From NCBI GenBank assembly GCA_963847615.1, contig CAWKAN010000018.1, positions 220,605 to 284,604 on the forward strand: a stretch of 64,000 bases of DNA, in the 5' to 3' direction. The notes below the pieces were generated by a model. That model was not told where the DNA came from and did not search any database. It saw nothing but the letters and a program-made list of their open reading frames with translations. Positions 30,537 to 40,898 of this stretch are shown here, in pieces. A program made the position numbers and the translations under genes. The stretch's first letter is position 1, and each line of letters starts with the position of its first letter. This stretch comes from Palsa-883 sp963847615 (lineage in GTDB: Bacteria > Pseudomonadota > Alphaproteobacteria > Acetobacterales > Acetobacteraceae).

Positions 30537-31046
30537 ATGACAGCGACCGCCAATCCCGGTCCGACCGCGGGTCCGCGCCGATGGGGCCGAGCCCAGGATC
30601 GCAGCGTCACCGATCCCTACAAGCACGTGCGGAAGCTGCGCGAGCCAACCGTCTGTCCGCAATGCGGCGCGGTCTACCACCACGGGCACTGGCACTGGGC
30701 CGAGCGGCCCGCCGGTGCGCATGAAGCACTCTGCCAGGCCTGCCAGCGGATCAACGACGATTTCCCGGCCGGCGTGGTCACCCTGAGCGGCAGCTTCCTG
30801 GAGCAGCACCGGGGCGCGCTGTTGCCCATCGTCCGCCGCCAGGAACAGCTGGAAAAGCCGCAACATCCGTTGAACCGGATCATCAAGGTTGAGGAGGAGG
30901 CGGACCGCATTTTCGTTACCACGACGGACATTCATTTGCCGCGCCGGATCGGCGAGGCGGTGCACGCCGCGCTCGGCGGCGAGCTTGCGTTCAAGGACGA
31001 CGAGGATGGGTATTTCCTGCGGGTCGAGTGGCATCGCGACGACTGA
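30537..31046 (+). CDS. BCAM0308 family protein
   Basis: A 169-residue soluble protein. The N-terminal zinc-ribbon-like pair CPQCGAVYHHGHW and CQACQRINDDFPAG and the following SGSFLEQHR...RRQEQLE and HPLNRIIKVEE blocks are characteristic of the BCAM0308 family, named from the low-oxygen-activated locus of Burkholderia cenocepacia. Exact role unknown; an RNA or ribosome-linked role has been guessed from similarity to NMD3-like zinc proteins, but that is not shown here. An FNR-type box lies 110 bp upstream. Its TGA stop overlaps the first base of the tandem array. Confidence 0.87.
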   Translation: MTATANPGPTAGPRRWGRAQDRSVTDPYKHVRKLREPTVCPQCGAVYHHGHWHWAERPAGAHEALCQACQRINDDFPAGVVTLSGSFLEQHRGALLPIVRRQEQLEKPQHPLNRIIKVEEEADRIFVTTTDIHLPRRIGEAVHAALGGELAFKDDEDGYFLRVEWHRDD

Positions 31047-31576
31047 TACCAGCGGCGCAAAATGCTGACTCTTCCATCGTTTGGGGCCGCTGGTATCGCG
31101 CGCGGGGTTGGTGGGGCGGCCGCGCGCCAAACCAAGACTCATACCAGCGGCCCAGCACCAGCCGATGGGTCAAGACTTTGGGCCGCTGGTATCGCGCGCG
31201 GGGTTGGTGGGGCGGCCGCGCGCCAAACCAAGACTTATACCAGCGGCCCAGCACCAGCCGATGGGTCAAGACTTTGGGCCGCTGGTATCGCGCGCGGGGT
31301 TGGTGGGGCGGCCGCGCGCCAAACCAAGACTCATACCAGCGGCCCAGCACCAGCCGATGGGTCAAGACTTTGGGCCGCTGGTATCGCGCGCGGGGTTGGT
31401 GGGGCGGCCGCGCGCCAAGCCAAACTCATACCAGCGGCCCAGCACCAGCCGATGGGTCAAGACTTTGGGCCGCTGGTATCGCGCGCGGGGTTGGTGGGGC
31501 GGCCGCGCGCCAAACCAAAGACTAATACCAGCGGCCCAGCACCAGCCGATGGGTCAAGACTTTGGGCCGCTGGTAT
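31046..31576. repeat. Tandem array of alternating hairpins, about 96-bp unit
   Basis: Six 52-bp modules start at 31046, 31141, 31237, 31333, 31428 and 31525. Each (except the diverged first) has the 14-bp stem ATACCAGCGGCCCA / TGGGCCGCTGGTAT and a loop containing CCGATGGGTCAAGACTT. Five 44-bp linkers (GCGCGCGGGGTTGGTGGGGC... GGCCGCGCGCC) separate them and form a second GC hairpin. Copies 2-6 are almost identical, while unit lengths vary between 95 and 97 bp. It is non-coding: open frames in several phases follow only from the 96-bp period. Confidence 0.93.
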
Positions 31577-31882
31577 GAGAGCGGTCGGCCGCTGCGGGCG
31601 GCGCGGCTTGGCTCGCAGCCGTACCCCGGTGAGCCGGCGGCGCGGCCGAGCAGCGACGGCGTTCGCCGCCTGCTCGGCGGTTCACCCCCGAGCGATCGGC
31701 ACCGCGCCGGTGGCGGTCAGCCGCGGATCGAGACTTTACCAGTCGCGGCCGGCCCGAAACCACGCGCTGCCGGCATGCGTGCAGGTTGATCTGTCAGCTG
31801 GCGCTCCCGTGCCGGCCGATCGGGCGGCCTCTGGTCGGCAACGCAACAGCGGCGATCGGCGTCCAGGCCGCGCGGCACCCGG
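31577..31882. other. Intergenic region after the array
   Basis: About 300 bp between the array and the MBL gene. I see no gene; a half-site TTGATCTGTCA near 31787 resembles one arm of the FNR-type boxes but lacks the second arm. Confidence 0.4.
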
Positions 31883-32935
31883 ATGACCTGGCTGGTACAG
31901 CCCGAGCTGATCAACGATCCGTTCGGCGACGCCGGCCTCTACCTCGATTTTCGCTTCGCCCGGCGCGCCCTGCTGTTCGATCTCGGCGACCTGCACCGGC
32001 TGCCGCCGCGCAAGTTATTGCGGATCAGCAGCGTGTTCGTTTCGCACGCCCACATGGACCATTTCTGCGGCTTCGACCGGCTGTTGGGCGTCTGCCTCGG
32101 CCGGCCGCTGCGCCTGGCGCTGTTCGGCCCGCCCGGCTTCATCGACCGGGTCCAGCACAAGCTGGCCGCCTATTCCTGGAACCTGATCGCGGGAAACGCC
32201 ACGGACTTCGTGATCGGCGTCGCCGAGCTGCATGGCGAGGCGCTGGCCGCCGCCGCCGAGTTTCACACCCGCGATGCGTTTCGCCGCCAGGACCTGCCGC
32301 CGCCGGCGATGGCGAACGCCATCCTGCTCGACGAGCCGGACTTCCGCGTCAGTGCGGTGACGCTCGATCACGGCATCCCCTGCCTTGCCTTCGCGTTCGA
32401 GGCCAAGCCGCGCATCAATGTCTGGAAGGATCGGCTGCGCCGCCTTGGCCTGCCGGTCGGCCCCTGGCTCACCGACCTCAAGCGGGCGGTGCGTCGCGGC
32501 GACCCGGATGACACGCTGGTCACCGTTCCCTCGGCCGCCGGCGGACCGCCGGCGACGCGGGTCGCGTTGGGCCAGCTCAGGGCCGAGGTTCTGCGCATCG
32601 TGCCGGGCGAGAAGATCGCCTATGTGGTCAACGCCGTCTATCACGCGGACAATGCCGCCCGCATCATCCGGCTCGCCCGCGGTGCCGACCAGCTGTTCAT
32701 CGAAGCCCCGTTCCTCGACGAAGATGCGGCCATCGCGGCGCGCAAGCTGCACCTGACCGCGGCGCAGGCGGGATCGCTGGCACGCCGCGCGGCGGTGCAC
32801 CGCGTGGTGCCGTTGCATTTCTCGCCGCGCTATCTCGATCGGCCGGAGCGCATCCGTCAGGAAATCGACGCGGCCTTTACCGGCGCCTTTCCCGGCGAGC
32901 CGGCCGCCGGGGTCAGCGTGACCGGCACACGCTGA
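31883..32935 (+). CDS. MBL-fold metallohydrolase, RNase Z-like
   Basis: A 350-residue metallo-beta-lactamase-fold protein. The metal motif HAHMDH is near residue 55 (SSVFVSHAHMDHFCGFDRLL), with a later VTLDHGIPCLAF and the histidine in RVVPLHFSPRYL near the C-terminus, the order seen in RNase Z/ElaC-type enzymes. It is longer than ElaC and lacks a clear exosite arm, so tRNA processing is not assured. Adjacent to the low-oxygen gene group and to palindromic repeats on both sides. Confidence 0.87.
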   Translation: MTWLVQPELINDPFGDAGLYLDFRFARRALLFDLGDLHRLPPRKLLRISSVFVSHAHMDHFCGFDRLLGVCLGRPLRLALFGPPGFIDRVQHKLAAYSWNLIAGNATDFVIGVAELHGEALAAAAEFHTRDAFRRQDLPPPAMANAILLDEPDFRVSAVTLDHGIPCLAFAFEAKPRINVWKDRLRRLGLPVGPWLTDLKRAVRRGDPDDTLVTVPSAAGGPPATRVALGQLRAEVLRIVPGEKIAYVVNAVYHADNAARIIRLARGADQLFIEAPFLDEDAAIAARKLHLTAAQAGSLARRAAVHRVVPLHFSPRYLDRPERIRQEIDAAFTGAFPGEPAAGVSVTGTR

Positions 32936-33146
32936 GAGGTTGGTCCGGGTCGTGCGTCCACGGCGAACGCCTGCGCTGCGGGGGGGGGGGGCGAAGCTGG
33001 TTGCTGCCGAGGGATTGGCCTTGGTTGGTGGCGTGATCCACGGCATCCGAGGGACTGACCCTTCGGGCGGCCCTCGGGCGGCTGGCAGGGACCGCCACGT
33101 GGCGCCCACCGCCAGCGTTTGTGCCTGTATCAGCAAGCAGGTTTTT
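32936..33146. other. Intergenic region with G11 tract and a degenerate repeat copy
   Basis: An 11-G homopolymer lies at 32981-32991. Downstream, GCATCCGAGGGACTGACCC near 33044 is a degenerate copy of the ATACCAG...TTGACCCATCGG motif family. No gene. Confidence 0.5.
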
Positions 33147-33490
33147 AGCACGGAGGAACAGGGAGGACGAGCGAGTCCACGGAGAAAGCAAGTTCAGGCG
33201 CTTCGCGCGAAGTGTTATACCAAGCATCCGAAGGATTGACCCATCGGCGCTGCCCCCTCGTCATGCCGGCCCCCGGGTCCGGCCGCAGGCCGGCCCGAGG
33301 ACAGGCTCCGGCCGGTATCCACGCCTTGCCTTCGTGCCGCAAGCACAGTCGTGGATGCCGGCCGGAGCCTGTCCTCGGGCCGGCCTGACGCTGCGGCTAT
33401 GCCCTGAGACTCGATCATTCGGGCGTCTGGTATTGTCATTCCCTTTTTTCTCCGTGGACTTGATCGTCCTCCCTGTTCCTCCGTGTTAAT
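33147..33490. repeat. Nested palindromic element without intron
   Basis: Three shells of inverted repeats. Outer: CACGGAGGAACAGGGAGGAC ... CCACGGAGAAA (33149-33187) matched by its complement at 33445-33487. Middle: ATACCAAGCATCCGAAGG plus ATTGACCCATCGGCG (from 33217) paired loosely with CATTCGGGCGTCTGGTAT (to 33432). Inner: GGCCGGCCCGAGGACAGGCT ... ATCCACG and its exact complement, around a centre with CTTGCCT...GCAAGCA. The same inner motif and middle motif recur in the intron-bearing element at 40.2-42.4 kb. Confidence 0.85.
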
Positions 33491-33834
33491 AAAACCGGCG
33501 TACGTTCCGCACCGGCACCGCCCCGGTCGCATCTGCGCGACACGAAACGCAAGCCGATACATACGGCTATCAGAATGATCCCCGCTTCGGCCGGGCTCAC
33601 CGCAGCATGGCCGGCACGCGGACAGGCGGAGCCTGCCCCTGGCGAAGGCCGGGGGCCGTCAGGGCGCCGCTACGGCGCCAAGGGGGCAATCCTTCCGCCG
33701 GCTGATACAGACCCCCGCGGCGGCCGTCGCCAGGGCAGGTGTCGCCGGCGTGACGGGACGGAAGCCCACACCACGAGAGGGCTCGGTTGTTTCGCGTCGG
33801 GCCCCGACCCGGCGTCGCCGACCGCTGCCGGGAG
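33491..33834. other. Intergenic region downstream of phaC
   Basis: No gene supported. Several short GC hairpins (for example GGCGCCGCTACGGCGCC) lie downstream of the phaC stop and could end its transcript. Confidence 0.4.
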
Positions 33835-35646
33835 CTACCCCACCCGCACCTTCACATAGCTGCCCGGGGCGTCCTCGATCGGCGTCAGCCGGCCCTCGCC
33901 CGGCACCCGCGCCGGGACGTGCTCCTTGCCCAGCGCGCTCACCCAGCGATGCCAGTCCGGCCACCAGGACCCGGCGATCTCGGTCGCGCCGTGCAGCCAC
34001 GCCTCCGGGTCGGGCGGCAGCGCCTGGTTCACCCAATGGCTGTACTTGCCGCCGTCCGGCGGGTTCACCACGCCGGCGATGTGCCCCGAGGCGGCCAGCA
34101 CGAAGCGCTTCTTGCCGCCCAGCAACTGGGTGCCGCGATAGGTCGACTTCCACGGCGCGATGTGGTCCTCGCGGGTCGACAGGAAATACGCCGGGGTCGT
34201 GATCCGGCCCAGGTCGATCGGCACGCCGTTCAGGCTGATGCCGCCCGGCGTCGCCAGCAGGTTCTCCTGGTACATCTTGCGCAGGTAGAAACTGTGCATC
34301 CGCGCCGGCATGCGCGTCGAATCGCTGTTCCAGTACAGCAGGTCGAACGGGAACGGCTCGTTGCCCATCAGGTAGTTGTTCACCACGAACGACCAGATCA
34401 GGTCGTTGGCGCGCAGCATGTTGAACGTCGTCGCCATCTCGCTGCCCTCGAGATAGCCGCGCTTGTTCATCTTGTCCTCGAGCGCGCGCAACTGCTCCTC
34501 GTCGATGAACACGCCCAGCTCGCCCGCCTCGGCGAAATCCAGCATGCAGACGAAGAAGGTCGCCGACTTGATCCGCTCATCGCCCTTCGCCGCCATATAG
34601 GCCAGCGTGCTGCCCAGCAGCGTGCCGCCCAGGCAGTAGCCGATGGCGTTCACCTCGCGCTCGCCGGTCGCCGCCTCGATCGCGTCCAGCGCGGCGAGGT
34701 AGCCCTCGGTCATGTAGTCCTCGAAGCCCTTCTCCGCCAGTTTCTCGTCCGGATTGACCCAGGAGATCACGAACACCGTGTGGCCCTGCGCCACCGCCCA
34801 GCGCACGAAGCTGTTCTTCGGCCGCAGGTCCAGGATGTAGAACTTGTTGATCCACGGCGGCGCGATCAGCAGCGGGCGCTGCAGCACCGTCGCGGTGCTC
34901 GGCGAATATTGAATGAGCTGCATCAGGTCGTTCTGGTAGATCACCTTGCCGGGCGAGACGCCGATGTTCTCGCCCACCCGGAAGGCGTCGGTGTCGGTCA
35001 TCTTGATGTGCAGCTTGCCCTTGCCGCGCTCCAGATCGCTCAGCAGGTTGTTCAGCCCCTTCAGCAGGTTCTCCCCGCCGGTCTCGGCGGTCTTGCGCAG
35101 CACCTCGGGGTTGGTCAGCAGGAAGTTCGACGGGCTCATCGCGTCGATGAACTGGCGCGAGTAGAAATCGACCTTCTGCGCGGTCTTGGCGTCCAGCCCG
35201 TCAACCTGCCTGACCACGTCCTGCACGTAGCGCGCCGACAGCAGGTAGGATTGGCGGATGAAGTCGAACACCTCGTTCTCCCGCCAGGCGTCGTCCTTGA
35301 ACCGGCGGTCGGAGGACGGCCCGTCGATCACCGGCTCGGCCTCGATGCCCATCATGCGCTTGGCGGTGTTCTGCCAGAGCGTCATGTAGTCCTGCCAGAA
35401 GCCGATCTGCGCCTGCACCAGCTGCGCCGGATTGGCCATCAGCCGCGCCGTCATCTCCAGGAACGCGCTGGTGATGTTCAGCGGATCGGGCGCGTGCTCG
35501 GCGTCCGCCTGGCGCTTCAGCCACTCGGTGACGATGCGCTGCGAGCGCTCGGCGACGTCGGCCATGGAGCGGCCGATCGCGGCGGCGTCGGGCAGCCGGA
35601 ACCCGGGGCTGTCCGGCGCGGGCGGGATGGTGTCCCCTTTAGGCAT
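33835..35646 (-). CDS. phaC: Class I poly(3-hydroxyalkanoate) synthase
   Basis: A 603-residue polymerase that links 3-hydroxyacyl-CoA units into storage polyester on the granule surface. The nucleophile Cys338 is in the lipase-like box IGYCLGGT; the aspartate and histidine of the triad are in STREDHIAPWKS and LAASGHIAGVVNPP. The N-terminal part has the usual class I helical region (FWQDYMTLWQNTAKRMMG). Start ATG 35646 with GGAAAGGA upstream. No phaA, phaB or phasin gene is next to it; it is divergent from an OmpA-like lipoprotein gene. Confidence 0.96.
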   Translation of the reverse strand: MPKGDTIPPAPDSPGFRLPDAAAIGRSMADVAERSQRIVTEWLKRQADAEHAPDPLNITSAFLEMTARLMANPAQLVQAQIGFWQDYMTLWQNTAKRMMGIEAEPVIDGPSSDRRFKDDAWRENEVFDFIRQSYLLSARYVQDVVRQVDGLDAKTAQKVDFYSRQFIDAMSPSNFLLTNPEVLRKTAETGGENLLKGLNNLLSDLERGKGKLHIKMTDTDAFRVGENIGVSPGKVIYQNDLMQLIQYSPSTATVLQRPLLIAPPWINKFYILDLRPKNSFVRWAVAQGHTVFVISWVNPDEKLAEKGFEDYMTEGYLAALDAIEAATGEREVNAIGYCLGGTLLGSTLAYMAAKGDERIKSATFFVCMLDFAEAGELGVFIDEEQLRALEDKMNKRGYLEGSEMATTFNMLRANDLIWSFVVNNYLMGNEPFPFDLLYWNSDSTRMPARMHSFYLRKMYQENLLATPGGISLNGVPIDLGRITTPAYFLSTREDHIAPWKSTYRGTQLLGGKKRFVLAASGHIAGVVNPPDGGKYSHWVNQALPPDPEAWLHGATEIAGSWWPDWHRWVSALGKEHVPARVPGEGRLTPIEDAPGSYVKVRVG

Positions 35647-35781
35647 CGCGGCGTCCTTTCCGTCGGCCCTTCCGCAAGCTACACAGGCAGCGCGAGCGTG
35701 GAGTGGGTCCAACCTATGTTGTTCAGCGGAAGCGGCGCGCAACCTAGTGGCGTGCGGAGTGGGGTTCAAGCCGGCGGCCCG

Positions 35782-37161
35782 ATGGCCGACGTCCCGATAG
35801 GCGGCGGCCCGATAGGCGGCGGCCCGATGGGCGGCGGCCGGATCGGCGGCGCGCCGGGCGCTGCCCGGTCTGGTGCGGCCCGGTCTGGCGCGGCCCGGTC
35901 GGGCGCCGGCGCGGCCGCGGCCAACGGCGCGCTGACCGTCAGCCTGCTGGCGGCGCTGCTGGCGCTCGGCGGCTGCTCGTCGGGCTCGTTGTCGGCGATC
36001 AACCCGGTCAACTGGTGGCACCAGGCGGAGGGCGGCGCGATCGCCCAGCAGCGACCGCCGCCGCCGGGCGCCGATCAATCGCCACCGAACCTCGCCAGCG
36101 TGCCGCCCAAGCCGGCGGAGCCGGACCGCGCGGCGCTGCAGAACATCGCCGACGCGCTGATCGCCGACCGCGCCAACGCCCAGCATATGGCCGCCGCGGC
36201 GCCGCTGGCGGACCCGTCATCGCCCAGCGCCGCCCCCGGCCTGTTCGGCGTCGGCACCGCCCCGCCGCCCGGCCCGCCGCCGCCGCCCAGCGCGGCGCCG
36301 GCCGCCTCGGCGACGCTGCAGACCGCCAACGCGCCGCCCGGGCCGCCGCCACCCGCCACCCCGGCCGCGCCGCCGGCCAGGGCACCGGTTGGCGCGGTGC
36401 AGGCCACGCCGCTCGCCGCGCCGGCGACGCCGCCGGCCGCCAAAACCGCCACGGCATCGGCGCCGGTGACGCCGTCGGCCCCGAAGACCGCCCCGCCGTC
36501 GGCGCCGTCAGCCGCCAGGGCCGCCCCGCCATCGGCGTCGGCGGAGACCGAGGCCGCCCTGCCGCCGGTGCCCGCCGCGCCGCCGGCGCCGGCCAACCTG
36601 CCGGGCATGCCCAGCCAAACCAACCCGCCGGCCGCGTCCGCGACACCCGCCGCGCGACCGGCCCAGATGGCATCCGCCACGGTCGCGCCGCCCCCGGCAC
36701 CCAGCCCGATCGCGCCGCCGGCCGCGGTGCCCGCCGCCCCGGCAGTCGCCGCGCCGCCGGCCGCGCCGAGCGTTCCCCCGGTTCCCGCCCCGCCTTCCGC
36801 CGCCGCGCCCGCGGCAAAACCAGTTGCGGTCGCCAGCGCCACCCCGGCGGGCGAGCCGGTCAGCGCCGGCAACACCATCGCCGTGGTGTTCGGCTCCGGC
36901 TCGGCCGACCTGCCGCCGTCGGCCGCCGCGCCGCTGCGCGCGCTGGCCGGGCGGCGCGGCAATTCGCTGATCGCCATCACCGGCTTCGGCGATGCCCCCG
37001 ACCCCAGCCCGGAGGCCCAGGCCGCTGCGCTCAAGCTCGGCCTGGCCCGCGCCCAGACCATCGCCAGCGCGCTGACCGCCGCCGGCGTGCCCGCCTCCGC
37101 CGTGCAGATCGACGCCCAGGCCATGGGTCGCGGCGGCACCGCGCGGCTGGTACAACAGTAA
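35782..37161 (+). CDS. OmpA-like lipoprotein with long Ala/Pro linker
   Basis: About 459 residues. A Gly/Ala-rich N-terminus made of 15-bp repeats (IGGGPIGGGPMGGG, ARSGAARSGA) precedes a hydrophobic stretch with a lipobox, LLAALLALGGC-SSGS; a very long Ala/Pro linker (about 250 residues) follows, then an OmpA-type peptidoglycan-binding end (NTIAVVFGSGSADLPPSAAA, ARAQTIASALTAAGVPASAV). Predicted to sit in the outer membrane and reach the cell wall. The start is uncertain: ATG 35716, 35782 and 35828 are possible, and the signal sequence would be unusually deep in the protein, so an internal start closer to the lipobox should be considered. Confidence 0.78.
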   Translation: MADVPIGGGPIGGGPMGGGRIGGAPGAARSGAARSGAARSGAGAAAANGALTVSLLAALLALGGCSSGSLSAINPVNWWHQAEGGAIAQQRPPPPGADQSPPNLASVPPKPAEPDRAALQNIADALIADRANAQHMAAAAPLADPSSPSAAPGLFGVGTAPPPGPPPPPSAAPAASATLQTANAPPGPPPPATPAAPPARAPVGAVQATPLAAPATPPAAKTATASAPVTPSAPKTAPPSAPSAARAAPPSASAETEAALPPVPAAPPAPANLPGMPSQTNPPAASATPAARPAQMASATVAPPPAPSPIAPPAAVPAAPAVAAPPAAPSVPPVPAPPSAAAPAAKPVAVASATPAGEPVSAGNTIAVVFGSGSADLPPSAAAPLRALAGRRGNSLIAITGFGDAPDPSPEAQAAALKLGLARAQTIASALTAAGVPASAVQIDAQAMGRGGTARLVQQ

Positions 37162-37193
37162 GCCTCGGTATTTCCCGCGACCCGGTAACCGCC

Positions 37194-38420
<1,227 letters not shown>

Positions 38421-38433
38421 GGAGAGGCCGGTC

Positions 38434-38697
38434 TGCGGGGTTGCGCCAAGGAAGGCCAGGGGGCTTTGCCCCCTGGACCCCCACCAGAGGCGGAGCCTCT
38501 GGACTCCATCCGTTTGGTTGGGGCGTGGGCGGGGGGACGGCGGCGGGCTGGGGTGTGGCTGTCGCGCCGGCCGCCGCCGGCGCGACAGCCACACCCCAGC
38601 CCGCCGCCGTCCCCCCGCCCGCGCCCCAACCAATGGAAGGGTTCCAAGGGCTCTGCCCTTGGCGGGGTCCAGGGGCAGAGCCCCTGGCCTTCCTTGA
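38434..38697. repeat. Composite palindromic element, copy 3
   Basis: Outer hairpins (GGGGGCTTTGCCCCC, AGAGGCGGAGCCTCT, GGGCTCTGCCC, GGGGCAGAGCCCC) surround a core at 38516-38631, about 116 bp and nearly perfectly self-complementary. Its ends (GGTTGGGGCG) and centre (GGCTGTCGCGCCGG) share little with copies 1, 2 and 4, although the outer hairpins are alike. Confidence 0.88.
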
Positions 38698-38724
38698 CAC
38701 TTCCCCACAGACCGGACCCTGCTC

Positions 38725-40008
38725 ATGATTCGACCGCTTTCCGTTGGCGTGGCTGGGCTCGGCACGGTTGGGGGTGGCGTGCTGAGGTTGCTGCGGGACA
38801 ATGCCGAGATTGTGTGTGCGCGGGCGGGGCGGCCGATTGCGGTGGTCGCCGTGTCGGCGCGGGACCGCTCGAAGGACCGTGGCGTGCCGTTGGGGGGTTT
38901 GCGCTGGTACGACGATCCGATGGCGTTGGTTGGCGATGCCGGGGTTGACGTGGTGGTGGAGCTGATCGGCGGGGCGGACGGGCCGGCGCGGGCGCTGGTG
39001 GAGGCGGCGATCGCGGCGGGCAAGCCGGTGGTGACCGCCAACAAGGCGATGCTGGCGATCCATGGCGCGGCGCTGGCGTCGGCGGCGGAGGCCAAGGGCG
39101 TGCCGCTGGCGTTCGAGGCGGCGGTGGCGGGTGGCATTCCGGTGATCAAGGCGCTGCGCGAGGGACTGGCGGGCAACCGGATCAGCCGGATCGCCGGCAT
39201 TCTGAACGGCACGTGCAACTACATCCTGACGCAGATGCGCGAGCGGGGGCGGGAGTTCGCCGACGTTCTGGCCGACGCGCAGAAGCTCGGTTATGCCGAG
39301 GCGGACCCGAGTTTCGACATCGACGGGATCGATGCGGCGCACAAGCTGGCGATCCTGGCGGCGCTGGCGTTCGGCCGGCCGGTGGCGTTCGACGCGGTGC
39401 ATGTCGAGGGCATCCGGGGGATCTCGGCGCTGGACATCGGCTTCGCGCGCGAGCTGGGCTATCGCATCAAGCTGCTCGGCCTGGCGCGGCAGAGCGAGGC
39501 CGGGATCGAGGCGCGGGTGCATCCCTGCATGGTGCCGGAGACGGCGCCGATCGCGCGGGTGGACGGGGTGTTCAACGCGGTGGTGACCGAGGGCGATTTC
39601 GTCGGCCGGGTGATGCTGGAGGGGCGTGGCGCGGGGGCGGGTCCGACCGCCTCGGCGGTGGTGGCGGACCTGGTGGACCTGGCGCGCGGGCGGACCACGC
39701 CGGTGTGGGGCGGCGCGTTGAGCGATGCGCCGTCGGTGCCGATCTCGGCGCATGTCGGGCCGTATTATCTGCGGCTGATGGTGGTGGACCGGCCGGGGGT
39801 GATTGCCGACGTCACCGCGGCGTTGCGCGATCATGGCGTATCGTTGGAATCGATGCTGCAACGGGGCCGCGCGCCGGGCGAGGCGGTGCCGGTCGTTCTG
39901 GTCACCCACGAGACGCGCGAGAGCGCGATGCGCGCGGCGCTGGACCGCATCGCCACGCTGGATGCGGTGCTGGAGGCACCGACGCTGATCCGGATCGAGG
40001 CGGGGTAA
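38725..40008 (+). CDS. hom: Homoserine dehydrogenase
   Basis: A 427-residue NAD(P)-dependent enzyme that reduces aspartate semialdehyde to homoserine for threonine and methionine. N-terminal Rossmann motif VAGLGTVGGGVLRLL; the catalytic domain has TANKAMLAIHGAAL, GGIPVIKALREGLAGN, GILNGTCNYIL and the DIDGIDAAHKLAIL signature; a C-terminal ACT domain (YYLRLMVVDRPGVIADVTAAL) can sense threonine. Length and order are normal. Confidence 0.97.
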   Translation: MIRPLSVGVAGLGTVGGGVLRLLRDNAEIVCARAGRPIAVVAVSARDRSKDRGVPLGGLRWYDDPMALVGDAGVDVVVELIGGADGPARALVEAAIAAGKPVVTANKAMLAIHGAALASAAEAKGVPLAFEAAVAGGIPVIKALREGLAGNRISRIAGILNGTCNYILTQMRERGREFADVLADAQKLGYAEADPSFDIDGIDAAHKLAILAALAFGRPVAFDAVHVEGIRGISALDIGFARELGYRIKLLGLARQSEAGIEARVHPCMVPETAPIARVDGVFNAVVTEGDFVGRVMLEGRGAGAGPTASAVVADLVDLARGRTTPVWGGALSDAPSVPISAHVGPYYLRLMVVDRPGVIADVTAALRDHGVSLESMLQRGRAPGEAVPVVLVTHETRESAMRAALDRIATLDAVLEAPTLIRIEAG

Positions 40009-40052
40009 TGCCCTGCCGGCGATCGCCCGGATGACCCGGGCAACCGGATTGC

Positions 40053-40088
40053 ATACCGGGCGACGGAACGATTGACCGATCGGAGCGG
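40053..40088. repeat. Single copy of the ATACC...ATTGACC motif
   Basis: ATACCGGGCGACGGAACG followed by ATTGACCGATCGGAGCGG is a stand-alone relative of the motif that flanks the intron element 280 bp downstream and that forms the loops of the array at 31 kb. Confidence 0.6.
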
Positions 40089-40898
40089 CTTAGGCGACGC
40101 CCAACAATGAATGAATCGATCGCGGTTGTGCAGCTTGGCTGCCCGGCGGGCAGGATGACCGCATTTGGCCCGTGTCACCGGCTTGCCTGGGCTGCCCACA
40201 CTGGTCTTTCGGGGGACGCGGCAACGCGGGAAAGCAAGTAATCAAGCGGACACAGAGTTACACAGAGTGTCCACAGAGTTTCACAGAGAAGTATTTATTG
40301 GCGCTTCGCGCTGATGACGGATGTGCAGGTCATAATACCAGGTAGCGAAAGGATTGACCCACCGGCACCGCACCACGTCATGGCCGGCGAAGGCCGGCCA
40401 TCCACGACTTGCCTCTGCGCAGCAAGCAAAACCGTGGATACCGGGCCTGCGCCCGGCATGAGTGCGCTCGTGAAACCGCCAGGTCAGCACGGTGGAAGTC
40501 CGTGCGGGAGGGTGTCGTAACTCCGTAGTCGAAGGTAACTGCGTCGGCCAAGCGCAAGCAAGGCGGGGTGGGGAGCAACCGGAGACGAACCGACAGTCCG
40601 TAGGGTGACGAACCCGTTTCGGCGGGAGTCTGTGGCGAGCCTGCTCATGTATGGCGAAGCCTGGAAGCAACCTCTGGCGCTGCGACGACGGCGAAAGCGA
40701 CCAGCGGACGGCTCACGTGGTTGGGGATGGAATGTCGGGACGGCAAGGCGGCGTAAGCGAGGAGACCTGGGGGCCCGGGTGAGCCTTCCAGGAGTCAGAG
40801 CCTTCATAGTACCGCAGCCGTGATGAACGGCGAAACGGCCGGGCAGCAAAACCGGCCCGAGGGAAGGGAGGTAGGAAGCTGGATGCGCGAGGTCTGGC

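Noticed and set aside
31046..31576. CRISPR array
   Set aside because: Both the repeat and the linker are conserved, linkers are not unique, and no cas genes are near.
31028..31886. Open frames across the 96-bp array on both strands
   Set aside because: They exist because the period is a multiple of three. The 95- and 97-bp units break a common frame, and there is no start signal or family.
33787..35700. Long plus-strand frame across phaC
   Set aside because: Antisense shadow of phaC. Only its 3' part, from about 35.7 kb, is the real OmpA-like lipoprotein.
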